DNA from: Schizochytrium sp. TIO01
Lineage: Eukaryota; Sar; Bigyra; Thraustochytrida; Thraustochytriidae
Direction of reading: 5' to 3'
NCBI GenBank assembly: GCA_004764695.1
Contig: SMSO01000014.1
Coordinates: 2,865,148-2,929,147 of the forward strand
Length of the DNA: 64,000 bases
In this document: in pieces, positions 20,855 through 31,108 of the stretch
Numbering within the stretch: position 1 is the first letter of the stretch
Layout of the letters: each line of letters begins with the position of its first letter
The notes under the pieces: model-generated
Told to the model about the DNA's origin: nothing
The model's input: only the letters and a program-made list of their open reading frames with translations
The model's database searches: none
Made by a program: the position numbers and the translations under genes

Positions 20855-22357
20855 ATGGTGGATTCCTCAGCACCCACGCAAGGAAAGGAGGTTGTAGTAG
20901 TGGGTGGCGGGATAATCGGCACGTGCACAGCACATGCGCTTCGAGAAGCTGGATTTCGCGTAGCAGTTCTTGAAGCCCGTGAAAATGTAGCCTTAGAGAC
21001 GAGCTACGCGAACGCAGGAAGGTTTTGTCCAACTTTGGTGGCATCATACCCGCTGTCAAAGCCTGAAATTCTACAAGAATTCATGTCTCTGCGAGGGCTC
21101 TGGCGCATGTTCTGGGGTTCATCGAAGCAGGACGCGATCATCGTCGAAGCAACCAAAATTAAACCGACAGGTTCTCTGCCATCCTCTGTTGAACCTACAC
21201 AAGACCTCTTGCAATGGGGTGCAATCTTTCTCCGCAACTGCACTACAGCGCGCCATGACTGCAATAACAAAATATTTCGTAAGCTTGCGCACCTATGTCA
21301 GGATGCCACAGCTGCTCTTATTGAGCAATTCCCTGGCAAGGGATCTAGTATCGACCTTCGCGCAGATAATGTGTGGGTCTATGGCTCAGAGGAAAGCGTA
21401 GACAAGGCTGTAACCTTGATGCAAAAATCAAGCGGAAGTGGATTCAACCGCTGGACTGAACTTTCATGTGATGAATGTGCACTTGCATACCCATTTCTCA
21501 ATACATATTTTTCTAAAATGAAAAAGGAAGAACTCAAACCAGGATGTGTCCTTGCCCATGATGATTACACTGCGGATGCTCAAAAGTTTACCAACCAAGT
21601 CAAGCTCCTTTGCGAAAAGGGCCCAAATCCGGTACGCTTTTGGTTCGGCCAGCGCCTACAAAGCGTTATACAAACCCCAGCAGGCCGCGTACAGCTAATA
21701 GTTACCCAAGGGGATGGAGCTTATTCTACCACCATGGAGGTAGACCATGTCGTTCTGTGTTGCGGCCCAAGCACTAACAAGACTCTGGCATCTCTTGGAA
21801 TGCCAGCTTTACCTATTCTTGGTCTTCGAGGTGCGTCTGTTGATCTGTATGGTGTCAAGAATGCCCCTAAAGCAAGTATTGCAGACTATGTTAGTGGGCC
21901 TCTCAATTTTCAAGTCACCCCCCTCGGAAACGGTGCCGTGCGCCTAATTGGATTTTCAGACTTTGTAAAAGATGGGGCCGAGCCTGCATCTCCGGAGCAG
22001 CTACAGCGTTACGAGACCGCGCTTATTGCTCGCTCACGTTCGATTTTCCCGGAAATGACTTGGACGTCGAAACGCCAGGCGTGGTCTGGAGTACGCCCAA
22101 CAACGCCTGATTCACTACCCATTATTGGGCGCTTGCCCGGCACAGTCGAAAACATATGGATCAATACTGGGCATGGGCCGGTTGGCTGGACTATGGCTGC
22201 AGGTTCCGCTCGCATTCTGGCGCACCAAATCGCTCTTACTGAATCAGAATCTCCGCAAATTCATCGCGATTTGAGACGCTACGGTCTTGATAATGCTTCT
22301 GCCTTTTCTCCAGACCGCTTCTCGCAATGGAATCTCACTTTTACAAAATCCTCTTGA
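20855..22357 (+). CDS. FAD-dependent D-amino-acid dehydrogenase-like oxidoreductase (DadA/DAO family)
   Basis: 500 residues. The N-terminus has the Rossmann FAD motif VVVVGGGIIGTCTAHALREAG (about 13-33) ending in an acidic LEAR strand, then ETSYANAGRFCP, the DadA-type ETS-x-ANAG motif. The C-terminus has WSGVRPTTPDSLPIIGR and NTGHGPVGWTMAAGSARIL, which close the FAD site in the DAO fold. The family oxidatively deaminates D-amino acids, or related amines, to 2-oxo acids, passing electrons to a quinone or oxygen. It is longer than bacterial DadA (about 430) because of an insert around 95-125. No targeting peptide is obvious. The substrate cannot be deduced. Homologs are mostly bacterial in my knowledge, so an acquired gene is possible but untested. 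Confidence 0.88.
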   Translation: MVDSSAPTQGKEVVVVGGGIIGTCTAHALREAGFRVAVLEARENVALETSYANAGRFCPTLVASYPLSKPEILQEFMSLRGLWRMFWGSSKQDAIIVEATKIKPTGSLPSSVEPTQDLLQWGAIFLRNCTTARHDCNNKIFRKLAHLCQDATAALIEQFPGKGSSIDLRADNVWVYGSEESVDKAVTLMQKSSGSGFNRWTELSCDECALAYPFLNTYFSKMKKEELKPGCVLAHDDYTADAQKFTNQVKLLCEKGPNPVRFWFGQRLQSVIQTPAGRVQLIVTQGDGAYSTTMEVDHVVLCCGPSTNKTLASLGMPALPILGLRGASVDLYGVKNAPKASIADYVSGPLNFQVTPLGNGAVRLIGFSDFVKDGAEPASPEQLQRYETALIARSRSIFPEMTWTSKRQAWSGVRPTTPDSLPIIGRLPGTVENIWINTGHGPVGWTMAAGSARILAHQIALTESESPQIHRDLRRYGLDNASAFSPDRFSQWNLTFTKSS

Positions 22358-23458
22358 TAACTCTTTCCTTTTTAGAATTGTAGGTACATCAATACTTTTG
22401 CTTTGAGTGTTATTTTGTATCTTGTTTTTAAAATGCTTCCAAGGCGCACTTTATTCTGAAGCTGCATGAAGCTACGAAGCGCATTGTCCTTCTTGATTCT
22501 AGTACTTCTCTTGCGTTGTCAAAAGTTGGCCTTCTTTCATATGAATTTAGCTGACATTAAATATGGAGAACGATGAGTTTGTCTTCAGTCTCAATCTTTT
22601 GAGTAAAACTCTCCTCAAGGATATCTAGCGAAAGGGGCAATATGCTGCAGGCAAACCTAAGTGCATTCAAGTTTCTGCTTAATATAGTTTATTGTCTTCA
22701 GGACACAGCCTGGATTATATGTTATTAGTGCAAGGATATATCGAGAAGATACTTTTCATGCGGGCAGTAGTCAGTATGCGCATCTCGTATGAATGCTTTG
22801 GCGTGTCCCATAGACGCCAATACCTCTTAATTTAGAGCGACCTTAGCCAAGGTGTATAAAAAGCTTCATACCAAGAACATATTTATTTTGCAAAGCCATG
22901 GCGATTGTTGAGTAGTTTTCCACGCCATGATGACCTTAGCGATGGATTTAGTTTCTACGAGTTGTGACTTGGTGCAAGTGATAGCTCGATTTTGATAAAA
23001 TGTCTTAATCAGAATCACATTTCTTAGCGTATGCGGAGTTTGGACGTGCATGGCAGACGGTTCCATGCTACATGCCAGCTATCTCACCAAAACTCAAAAT
23101 TGTTATCCACGTGCTGACAAAATTGTGTCCAGCGCAATACATGTTCTAAGGTGGCTTACAATCAATACCCAGGCTATTAAGCACTATGCTTAAACAGACG
23201 ATGTCAGGCTAACGCTAATATATCACTCGGACAACACTGAGAGAGATCATGAACACAAGAATTTTATCATGGCTTCTTTTCGTTCATGTCATACTTTAAG
23301 GGGTCAAAAGTGTTGTCTCTCAGGAAGGTGAGTTTCTATCACAGGTTCAATTAAAGTCCATTCATTACTTGTCATTTAAGATGTGCGCGATGTAAAGAAA
23401 AAGGATTTACTGAATCAAAATAAAGTCATGATGGAAGCAGTTACTGTAACTTGACGAT
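22358..23458. other. Convergent spacer of 1.1 kb, no gene seen
   Basis: Between the stops of the DadA-like gene and the second ZIP gene. AT-rich with no supported frame, but unusually long for a convergent spacer here; a short non-coding RNA cannot be excluded. Confidence 0.5.
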
Positions 23459-24589
23459 TTACATAGTGTGATCTCGCAATGCCATCTGCGTGCAACCCAT
23501 GGCAACCATTGCACAGCCCATGATGGTATGGGCTTCGAGAGGCGAAAGCTTTTCCTTGGCTTCACTCAGGAGTTCAAAGAGAGACACAAATCCCATTGCT
23601 CCAGCTGAAAACCCAAAACCAATCGGTGTGATGAAGCGGAAATAGTCAACAAAGATATATGCTGGAACAGCCATTAAGGGCTGAGGCAGACTTGAAAAAA
23701 TACACCACAATGCAGTAGCGAGCAGGGAGAAGCCACGTGGAATGAGAACGATAGCGACTGCAATACCCTCTGGAATATTGTGAACAGCAAGGGTTGCAGA
23801 GATGAAGCCACCAAGCGTCTGGGAATGATACGAAACGCCAATTCCCACACCCTCAGTGAAAGAATGCAAGGTCATCACAGCCATAATAACCATGGCTCGC
23901 TTCATATCAAATTCTTCGATCTCGCGATCTGCAATATCCTGAAGGGCCTCTGTAGGGTCTCCCTTTTCCTCGACAATGTGGCTTGACAGCTTCACAAAAC
24001 CTACACCAAGCGATGCACCAATGAGTACTCGAACAGCTGGATAGAAGACTGTGTCAGAAGTTGTGGACTCCAAGCAACCTTCAATGATAAGGCCTAGTGC
24101 GGCAGCCATCATCATGCCAGCTGCTACAGCATTACAGACAGCAATGAGTCGCGGGCTGAGTTCATTGACAAGAACAAAAGGAATAGCTCCTAAGCCAGTG
24201 GCAGCTGCAGTGATCCAGCCCGAGCTCCAAACAACACCTATAGACTCCCACATCGGCGCTTTCTGAAGATTAAATTCGCCATGTTGAGCTCCTACAGTAG
24301 AGCTGAGAAAGTAAAATGCATGAGCTGTCAATAGTATTGCTCCTGTGAGCAGGCCAACCTGGCGAGCTTTTGTGAGATGCTCATTGAAGTTCGTACCACT
24401 GCTTTCCCGAATTAGTTTGATTTTACCATCCTTTGAATTTGCCGACGCAGGGCTTGCTTTGCGTGATTTTCGCTCCTGAGGTTTCCGTTTGGTATCTACA
24501 ACCTGAGACTGCAATTTGTTGCCACGGTGAGAGATCGTTGACCTTGAATCTGGGTTCATGTCTGTATGAGTACCTCGAGATGTAGCCAT
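23459..24589 (-). CDS. ZIP family metal (zinc) transporter, copy 2
   Basis: 376 residues. A basic polar N-terminus (about 80 residues) precedes seven to eight hydrophobic helices. The metal site is visible as HSFTEGVGIGVSY and HNIPEGIAVAIVLIPRG, followed by FSSLPQPLMAVPAYIF. It is collinear with the ZIP protein at 14833-15837 through the whole membrane region (VLIGxxLGxGF, EGVGIGV, HNIPEGIAVAxVLIPRGFS, GFGF), so the two are paralogs. It carries an acidic loop (DIADREIEEFD) between helices 3 and 4, where ZIP proteins usually have a variable loop. Expected to import zinc or a related cation into the cytosol. Confidence 0.92.
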   Translation of the reverse strand: MATSRGTHTDMNPDSRSTISHRGNKLQSQVVDTKRKPQERKSRKASPASANSKDGKIKLIRESSGTNFNEHLTKARQVGLLTGAILLTAHAFYFLSSTVGAQHGEFNLQKAPMWESIGVVWSSGWITAAATGLGAIPFVLVNELSPRLIAVCNAVAAGMMMAAALGLIIEGCLESTTSDTVFYPAVRVLIGASLGVGFVKLSSHIVEEKGDPTEALQDIADREIEEFDMKRAMVIMAVMTLHSFTEGVGIGVSYHSQTLGGFISATLAVHNIPEGIAVAIVLIPRGFSLLATALWCIFSSLPQPLMAVPAYIFVDYFRFITPIGFGFSAGAMGFVSLFELLSEAKEKLSPLEAHTIMGCAMVAMGCTQMALRDHTM

Positions 24590-27167
24590 TTTATTCCCAC
24601 CAATAGTAAAAGCGGCAGCTTCGCTCCACCTGATTTGGTCTCAGCAAGCCTAAGAGGGGCTTTCTCGCAAGATAAGATTGATCTGAGCTAGGCCCAGACG
24701 GCTCTTCTCGTTACTAAGAAGCCCTCTTGGACTTGTGTGACAACCCAAAGATTACCAAAACGTTTTCTTTTCCACCAGTAGAACCTCGATTGCAAGTCCT
24801 TTTAAAGTCTTCACTTAGAAGTAATAGCCAATCCTAGTTTGGGCTCGGAGAGCTTGGCAAACTGCTCGCTGGATGGGCCGATCTTGGACCAATCGCGCCT
24901 CTCCGACCCGCCCTGCGGAGTTGGAGAGACGGCCTCGGCGTCTCCTTTACTCGCAGATATAGTCTACCTCAGCCTTGCTTTTCTTTGTCTAGGGGAGCTC
25001 AATGAGGTTGCGCCGCAGAGATTGTGATCAGCGGATTTGTCTCAAATGGGGTCTCGCGAATCCCACCTTGAGAAGAATTCACATTCATATTGTCTCCTTT
25101 TCCAGATTTGGCGGCAAATGAGAAAATCAAAGATTAGCCAATGAAAAATCAATTTAATTCTAATTGTTAATCCATTGTCCTAAGTCTACAGAACCAGGAT
25201 AGAAAAGAAAGTCTTATCGAGCGCTTGGCTGGTGAAGCTTTTCAAAGAGCTTTAAGACGCTGCAGCCCGGAGACTCGAACTTGAGGGCTATGGATCATGG
25301 ACCGCTTAAATCTAGCAAAAATGGAGCCTGGGGAAGTTGTTGTTGGGTACGAATTAATTGATTAATTTACACGTGGAGGAGCTTTAACTAGGGGTGCATG
25401 GTCGAATCGATTAAGAGACATTTGACCACCGAGGGTCAGGAGGTATAGTGTCAACTGTGGCACATGATGACCAGAATGGTGGTAAGGAGAGAAAACTGCC
25501 GGCCTGAACATGTTGGCTTGCTTGCTGGCTTGCTTGTTTACTCATCCTTGCCGTAGGTAGATCAAATGCAAAAGATTGTAAAACCAAAAATAAGACCACT
25601 ACTGCTGATGTTAGCCTGATAGGTAGAACCTACTGAATAATCTTGGTTGAAGCCTTGAAGTTAATTTAATTGAACCGCCTTAGAGCGTGTTTGATGGAGG
25701 TAGGCATTATGGCTTAGCAGGTAGCAAGACACATCGTCTTTGCTCCCTAGCTTGCTTGCATAAAGAGTTCACTGCCCATGTAGAGGACAACGAGAAAAAG
25801 CAGAAACTCTGAGCAGTTTAAGACTGCTCATTCACACAGGTCATTTGTGACAAACTTGTCTTCGTATCAGATGCTCGAAGGTGTTCAAGATGAACTGATT
25901 CCGTGAGATAGGCTTTGGGATGGAAGACATTACCAGTACACAATGCTTTTGAACAACAAATTCCCGCTCCTCTTCCATGTGGTATCCTCTCCTTGAAGGC
26001 TTTTTCCAAAGAAAGTACTCCTGGCACAAGCAAAAGTCCCTTGCTTCCTGCTGCCAGGCTGGTCGATCAACTGGATGGTTAGGAACGTGTTTCGGTCATA
26101 TTGATACGCTTACTACCAGGCCTGATTCTGAATGCCGCGAACCTGAAGAAGCAGGGGAAGCTTCAAGTTGTTGGCGTATATGCTTTGCGTTAGATTTTGT
26201 GATCTTTGAGCTGGTGCTTCTTCGAGTCTAATTACATACCAAAGTCGATTCCTAAGCAGACCGTACCCTTCGAGCAGGAACCAGAAACACTTTTACAGGT
26301 TGATTTTGCATCTAGCTAGGTATTAGTTGAAGCATCCAACTAGTTGAACGAGGAATTAATGACTCTAATCTCGTTTTGATTCACTCCGGTTTCCAATGAT
26401 TTTGCACACATCTGTTACTCTTCATTACATGTTCGTCTCCAAGTCTGTGCAGGTGAAATGCTACGTCTTTCGCCTGCACGATGATTCAAGATAGACATCA
26501 CACCTTTAAAAGGCTTTCCGCTACCTCCACCAAATGCGATGCGGCAGTGCGTAGATTATGTATCGAATTGCGATTGCTTTGGATCGAATGCGAGGCGGGC
26601 TTTGAGCATTCAAGTTGTTCCCAGATAATTCTATCGTCTTCGTCATAGCGGAGTGAGTTGAAACTCTGCGAAAGCCTCGAGTCAACGGATTAAGGAGAAT
26701 TCGAAACCCGTCCATCAACAGAGACTGAAATCGTAAAGTGTTCCCTTGAACATCGTTTTCACGGACTGAGGTCAATGTCGTCATTCCCTGCGAAGTTATT
26801 CTAACTCATTGCTGTAAAAACTGTTTCTTTTGCTTCTCTCCTGTTACCTACTACCACCTCTATGTAGCACTAGTACTGACATTGTACCTTGAGTGGTGTC
26901 AAAATTTCTGACAATAGCCTACGTAGTAATAATACAGCAATTCCGCTTCTTTTGGTCTGCGGCGCCCTCTGTGGGTGCCTCTCAAGCAAGACGCGACCGA
27001 GGACGAACACAAGCGGCCAAGCGCCGCAAGCTACTTCTGACCGAGGTGCGGTGCCAGCTCCGTTTTCACCAAACCGCGTTGGGGCCTCCTTTACCTCTGT
27101 CTCGTCCTTGTCTCCAGCACCGTTCTTGGCGTCATCGACCTCCAGCACCGTGTCCCCGAAAGCCGCG
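24590..27167. other. 2.6-kb divergent intergenic region
   Basis: No supported gene. The last 280 bases (26889-27167) are open in frame with the downstream gene and may be leader, or coding sequence reached by an upstream exon. A GC-rich patch at 24840-25030 and short CTTG repeats near 25510-25535 are the only other structures noted. Confidence 0.5.
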
Positions 27168-28082
27168 ATGGACTCCGTTGCAGCGCGCGTGCAAAGTTCT
27201 GGTCTTTTGCGGCGTGAAAGTAGCGAGACCAACGATGACCTGGACCATGCTCGCAGACCAATTTTGGCATCACAGCACCAGCCAGAAGGAGACAGTTTCC
27301 ACGAGATTAGTCTGGACCGTAGACCCGAGGACCAACATGGCTACATCGCGGCTGGGAGCATAGAAATTCACGAACTTGCAGAAAAGCGCCGTGGCCTTCT
27401 CCGAGTACGTGGCACAGAGTGGGTTTATCTCATTGCAAACCGTGTTTATTTTAGCACAGCGTACTCCGTGCTGTATGTTGTGATGATTTTGCTCAACCTC
27501 ATTATGCTCGTTTGGCTGGTTATCAATAGCACGGGAGAGACATCAAGCGCCTTTGTAATCTTTGAAGGGCTTGTCACGCTAGTTTTGGGAATTGAGGTTG
27601 CAGCTAGAATGCTCACGCAAGGGTGCAAGTACTGGAAACGATGGTCTAATTGGTTTGAGTTTACTGTGTTACTACTCTGCATTGGTACCACAATCACAGC
27701 GCACACAACGAACTATGTTTCCATGTCTGAGGAAGTTGACGAACTACTTTCGGCTATCCTCATGGCTGCCCGGTATGTGCTTCAAGGGCTACGTCTCTTA
27801 GCTCTCCTGCAGCATCGCAAACGCTTAGCGGCATTGAATCCATCAGGTGTAGATTTTGCAAGCACAAATCGCCGCACATCATCTTTGGGTATCATTGATT
27901 TTGATAACATCGATGAGCATGAAATTGATCCACTTCATGACCCTGATCTGATTATGCGCGATGCACTTGATTTTGATGCGCTCGTTGCGAGTGCAGGACG
28001 TGGATCTCGTGGACAGTACCATCACCACCACAATCCAACACCCCCTTCTTCGATTGAGCTGAGTATGGTGGACCATCACTAA
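27168..28082 (+). CDS. Voltage-sensor-like four-helix membrane protein
   Basis: 304 residues from the ATG at 27168. The frame is open for 93 more codons upstream but contains no ATG there. After about 95 polar residues come four hydrophobic segments: S1 97-120 (YSVLYVVMILLNLIMLVWLV), S2 127-149 with an acidic residue (VLGIEVAARML), S3 160-179 (SNWFEFTVLLLC) and S4-like 192-220 (AARYVLQGLRLLALLQHRKR). The layout, with Glu in S2, Asn/Glu in S3 and a positively charged S4, is that of an ion-transport/voltage-sensing domain without a pore, as in Hv1-type proteins. S4 has only Arg at about a 7-residue spacing rather than every third residue. The C-terminus is acidic with a His run (YHHHHN). Proton channel, voltage-sensor regulator or unrelated four-helix protein are all possible. 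Confidence 0.65.
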   Translation: MDSVAARVQSSGLLRRESSETNDDLDHARRPILASQHQPEGDSFHEISLDRRPEDQHGYIAAGSIEIHELAEKRRGLLRVRGTEWVYLIANRVYFSTAYSVLYVVMILLNLIMLVWLVINSTGETSSAFVIFEGLVTLVLGIEVAARMLTQGCKYWKRWSNWFEFTVLLLCIGTTITAHTTNYVSMSEEVDELLSAILMAARYVLQGLRLLALLQHRKRLAALNPSGVDFASTNRRTSSLGIIDFDNIDEHEIDPLHDPDLIMRDALDFDALVASAGRGSRGQYHHHHNPTPPSSIELSMVDHH

Positions 28083-29615
28083 ATTGTGTAGCTCTGTTCA
28101 TGCATGTTCCACTGTGCTTGCTCCCCCCATTTGTTACAAAAACGTTTCAAATCTCGCTTGTCTTTCATTTATTACATCAAGCAAACCAAACTTTCTAATT
28201 CTCCAGACCAATTAGGTGAGGTCATGGTGTCTATTGCTACAGCACGACTTTGCTACCATTGATGCAGTATATTTTTGGCACTATTCCTAGCTCTCCTCAT
28301 CTGTATCATTTCTGTATTCTCGCCGCAATCACGTGGACTTCTGTTCTCTGCGTGGACCCACTAATGTCTATTCCAATTTCTTCTGGCAGGGAATGATGTT
28401 GGGAGAACGGGTTCTGAGAACTGAAGCTAGCCATTACACAGACCATGCTCATGGTAAGCATGCAAAGCCCACGTAAGAATCAAAGTATATACCACTATCA
28501 AATTCGGAAAAGTAAAAGTACGCAGTAAATTCCGTCTACAGCCTTCGTTGTTGAAGAGAGTATTCTTTTCATTGCTACATGTTAGAAACACCATAGCTTT
28601 TGATTTAAAATTTTAAAAAACCATATCTACCTTTTGACCCAACCGGTTTATATGCTATTTTCATCGCGTCATCTGTATATCGCTAGCTAGAGAAATGCAA
28701 GGTATTGACCGTACCAGAAAAATCAGAAATAAAAAGAGTTATCTTGTTTTGTTTACATTCTGATGCCTTCTCTTCCTCATAATATCACTTGCTAGTCGTG
28801 TGAAATGCACACGTTCATCACTTGCTTTCTTCTTACAGAATTCACGGCACAACCTCTGAAGCCGCCGCCGTTTCCAATTTCCAACACTCTTTGCCACACT
28901 CGCTCTTTCACTGATCATCGGTTCTCACCCTGTTGAGGCAAGAGATCATCATCAGCGTGTGACTCCCAGAGCCCTTTCTTTGAAAGACCACGCAGAGCAC
29001 GAACGAACTAGACCAGCTTGACTAACAACTTTATCAAATAGTCTAACTTCACTGAGGCGTTTATTTCAATGGTCTCAGAAATTCCGATTCCAAACTAAGC
29101 TAACGAATTAAAAGCGACAGTCACATTTTGCTAAGGGCCTTCTGCAACAAGATTCCAATGATTTTCTTGTGCTCTTCGCCGCAGCGCTCGTGCTCGGGCC
29201 CACCTCATTCCTGCTTCACGCGTTAGATGAAAGAGACAAAGAAAAGGGCCGGAAAAGAAAATTGCAATTCTGTTTATCTCTCTTTTTTTTTTTATTCTTT
29301 TTTGAAAGAAAGCAAGCCTAAGCAAGACTACTAGTTACATGTAAAAAACAAAACAAAACAACTCATATTATTGACATTGCACTTCGAAGAAGACAACAGC
29401 AAGCAAGCTCTCGTCACCAATCCATGATTTGGAAAAATTAATATCGACTCACTCGTGGCTCAACTCAAACTCGTTACAAATTTCACAGCAAGGCAGTAAG
29501 TCCTGCTCGCGACAGATAAACTCAATCTGAGCTTGTCCTTGTTCGTTCGCTTCCTGCAAACGAACAAGCAAAGTGGATCGCATCCAAGTCTGCATCCTCT
29601 TTTGTAGGTGACAGG
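28083..29615. other. 1.5-kb intergenic region upstream of HPPK-DHPS
   Basis: Spacer between two same-strand genes. No supported gene; AT-rich sequence with a GC-richer patch at 28850-29010. Short poly-T tracts occur around 29280-29300. Confidence 0.5.
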
Positions 29616-30992
29616 ATGCGGCGTACTGCGCTGATTGCACTGGGCTCCAACCAGGGACGGAGTCTGGAGATCCTGAGCCACGCTGTACGTCAGGTTGGCC
29701 AAGTATGCGGTCGTGTGGTGGATTGCTCACATTTGTATAGGTCCAAGCCGCAACTTGTGGAAGACCAACCAGAATTCTTCAACGCTGCTGTTGCTGTGCA
29801 AACAACCTCGTCTGCCCAGGAGCTTATGCAGCAGCTGCAAAGCATTGAAAAGGCATACGAAAAGAGCTCCATTCGCTTCGGGCCTCGTGAGTTGGACCTT
29901 GACCTTGTAGCATTTGTGGATGGTGAAAATGTAATCCCAGAAGACATCTCGGACTATCGCCAACTCGCTTTGCCACACCCAAGAGCGCACGAACGTGACT
30001 TTGTGCTCAGACCGCTCTGTGACATGTTCTTGGGACGCCGTGTAGTTCTTGGAAATGGAGCACGTGCAGAGGAGCTGTTGGGCAAAACTCCCGATGAAGA
30101 ATGCATTCGAGTTGAGAGCGAGCCGTGGTCAAACATGACGACGGTGCCACCCGAAGCTGCAAAGGGCTCAACGCCTCTCATCATGGGCGTCTTAAACATC
30201 ACGCCCGACAGTTTCTCGGATGGTGGTAAGTATGTTAATCTCGAGAACGCAGTAAGCCAAGCACTCCTTATGCAATCTCAGGGAGCCCACGTCATTGATA
30301 TTGGCGGCGAGTCCACCAGACCTAATGCCATTGATGTTTCGCCGCAGGAAGAGCAAGATCGTGTGCTACCAGTAATTGAGGCGTTGCGCAAGCACCCAGA
30401 GTTTACAGCGCGACTTTCGATCGATACAAGGCATGTCGCAACTGCCCGTGAGGCGATTCTTGCAGGTGCACACATTATTAATGATGAGGTTGGTGAGCTT
30501 GACGATGAAGCAGAGGGTATGCTCCGAGCTGCTGGTGAGCTAGGCGTGCCGCTTATGACCATGCATTCTCGAGGTGATGCGCGTACAATGGAAAAACTCA
30601 AAATCGAAGATGGTTCTGTAGATATGACTACTTATGTAAAAGAGTGGCTCTGCGCGCGTGCCGCCCGTGCTCTGACCGGATACGGCGTTCCACGATGGAA
30701 TATGATGATCGATCCAGGCCTTGGTTTTGCCAAAACTCATGACCAAAACATGGAAATTCTCGCCCGCACTGATGAGCTGGTTGCGACCGAGTATGCCGTC
30801 TTGATTGGCACATCGCGCAAGCGGTTCGTTCGAAATTACACCAAGTTTGACATTGATGTCACAACTGCCGCGACATCGACAGCGGCTGTCCTAGCCGGGG
30901 CGCGCATGGTGCGCGTACATAGCATCCCGCATGCAGTCGACGTCTTGACGCTAGCGCAAGAACTGCGGTATCACCGCAGGAGCTCAAAATAA
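29616..30992 (+). CDS. HPPK-DHPS: Bifunctional HPPK-DHPS (folate synthesis)
   Basis: 458 residues. HPPK, about 1-160: ALGSNQGRSLEIL at 8-20, the LYRSKPQLVEDQPEFFNAAV region and RFGPRELDLDLVAF at 87-100, with PHPRAHERDFVLRPL. DHPS, about 188-450: IMGVLNITPDSFSDGG at 189-204, DIGGESTRP at 228-236, IDTRH, MTMHSRG, DPGLGFAK at 366-373, IGTSRKRF at 397-404 and a terminal MVRVH. The enzyme pyrophosphorylates 6-hydroxymethyl-dihydropterin and condenses it with p-aminobenzoate to give dihydropteroate. The fusion is known from plants, apicomplexans and other eukaryotes. There is no dihydroneopterin aldolase domain and no obvious targeting peptide. It implies that the organism makes its own folate. DHFR-TS of the same pathway lies 21 kb upstream. 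Confidence 0.97.
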   Translation: MRRTALIALGSNQGRSLEILSHAVRQVGQVCGRVVDCSHLYRSKPQLVEDQPEFFNAAVAVQTTSSAQELMQQLQSIEKAYEKSSIRFGPRELDLDLVAFVDGENVIPEDISDYRQLALPHPRAHERDFVLRPLCDMFLGRRVVLGNGARAEELLGKTPDEECIRVESEPWSNMTTVPPEAAKGSTPLIMGVLNITPDSFSDGGKYVNLENAVSQALLMQSQGAHVIDIGGESTRPNAIDVSPQEEQDRVLPVIEALRKHPEFTARLSIDTRHVATAREAILAGAHIINDEVGELDDEAEGMLRAAGELGVPLMTMHSRGDARTMEKLKIEDGSVDMTTYVKEWLCARAARALTGYGVPRWNMMIDPGLGFAKTHDQNMEILARTDELVATEYAVLIGTSRKRFVRNYTKFDIDVTTAATSTAAVLAGARMVRVHSIPHAVDVLTLAQELRYHRRSSK

Positions 30993-31108
30993 TTTTTTCA
31001 TTCTGTCTCCCCACATTTCATGGTTGTAGAGTAGTTAGAGTAGGAGTAATAATAGTTGTTGCTGCTGCTGATATGGAAAAGGATTTAAGATAAAACAGTT
31101 ATAACTTG

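Noticed and set aside
25255-25290. Sequence resembling a tRNA T-loop (GTTCGAGTC on the minus strand)
   Set aside because: The flanking bases do not pair into a T-stem and no acceptor or anticodon arm is found.
26889-27167. In-frame extension upstream of the voltage-sensor-like gene
   Set aside because: It lacks an ATG, so it is left out of the CDS; an upstream exon could still include it.
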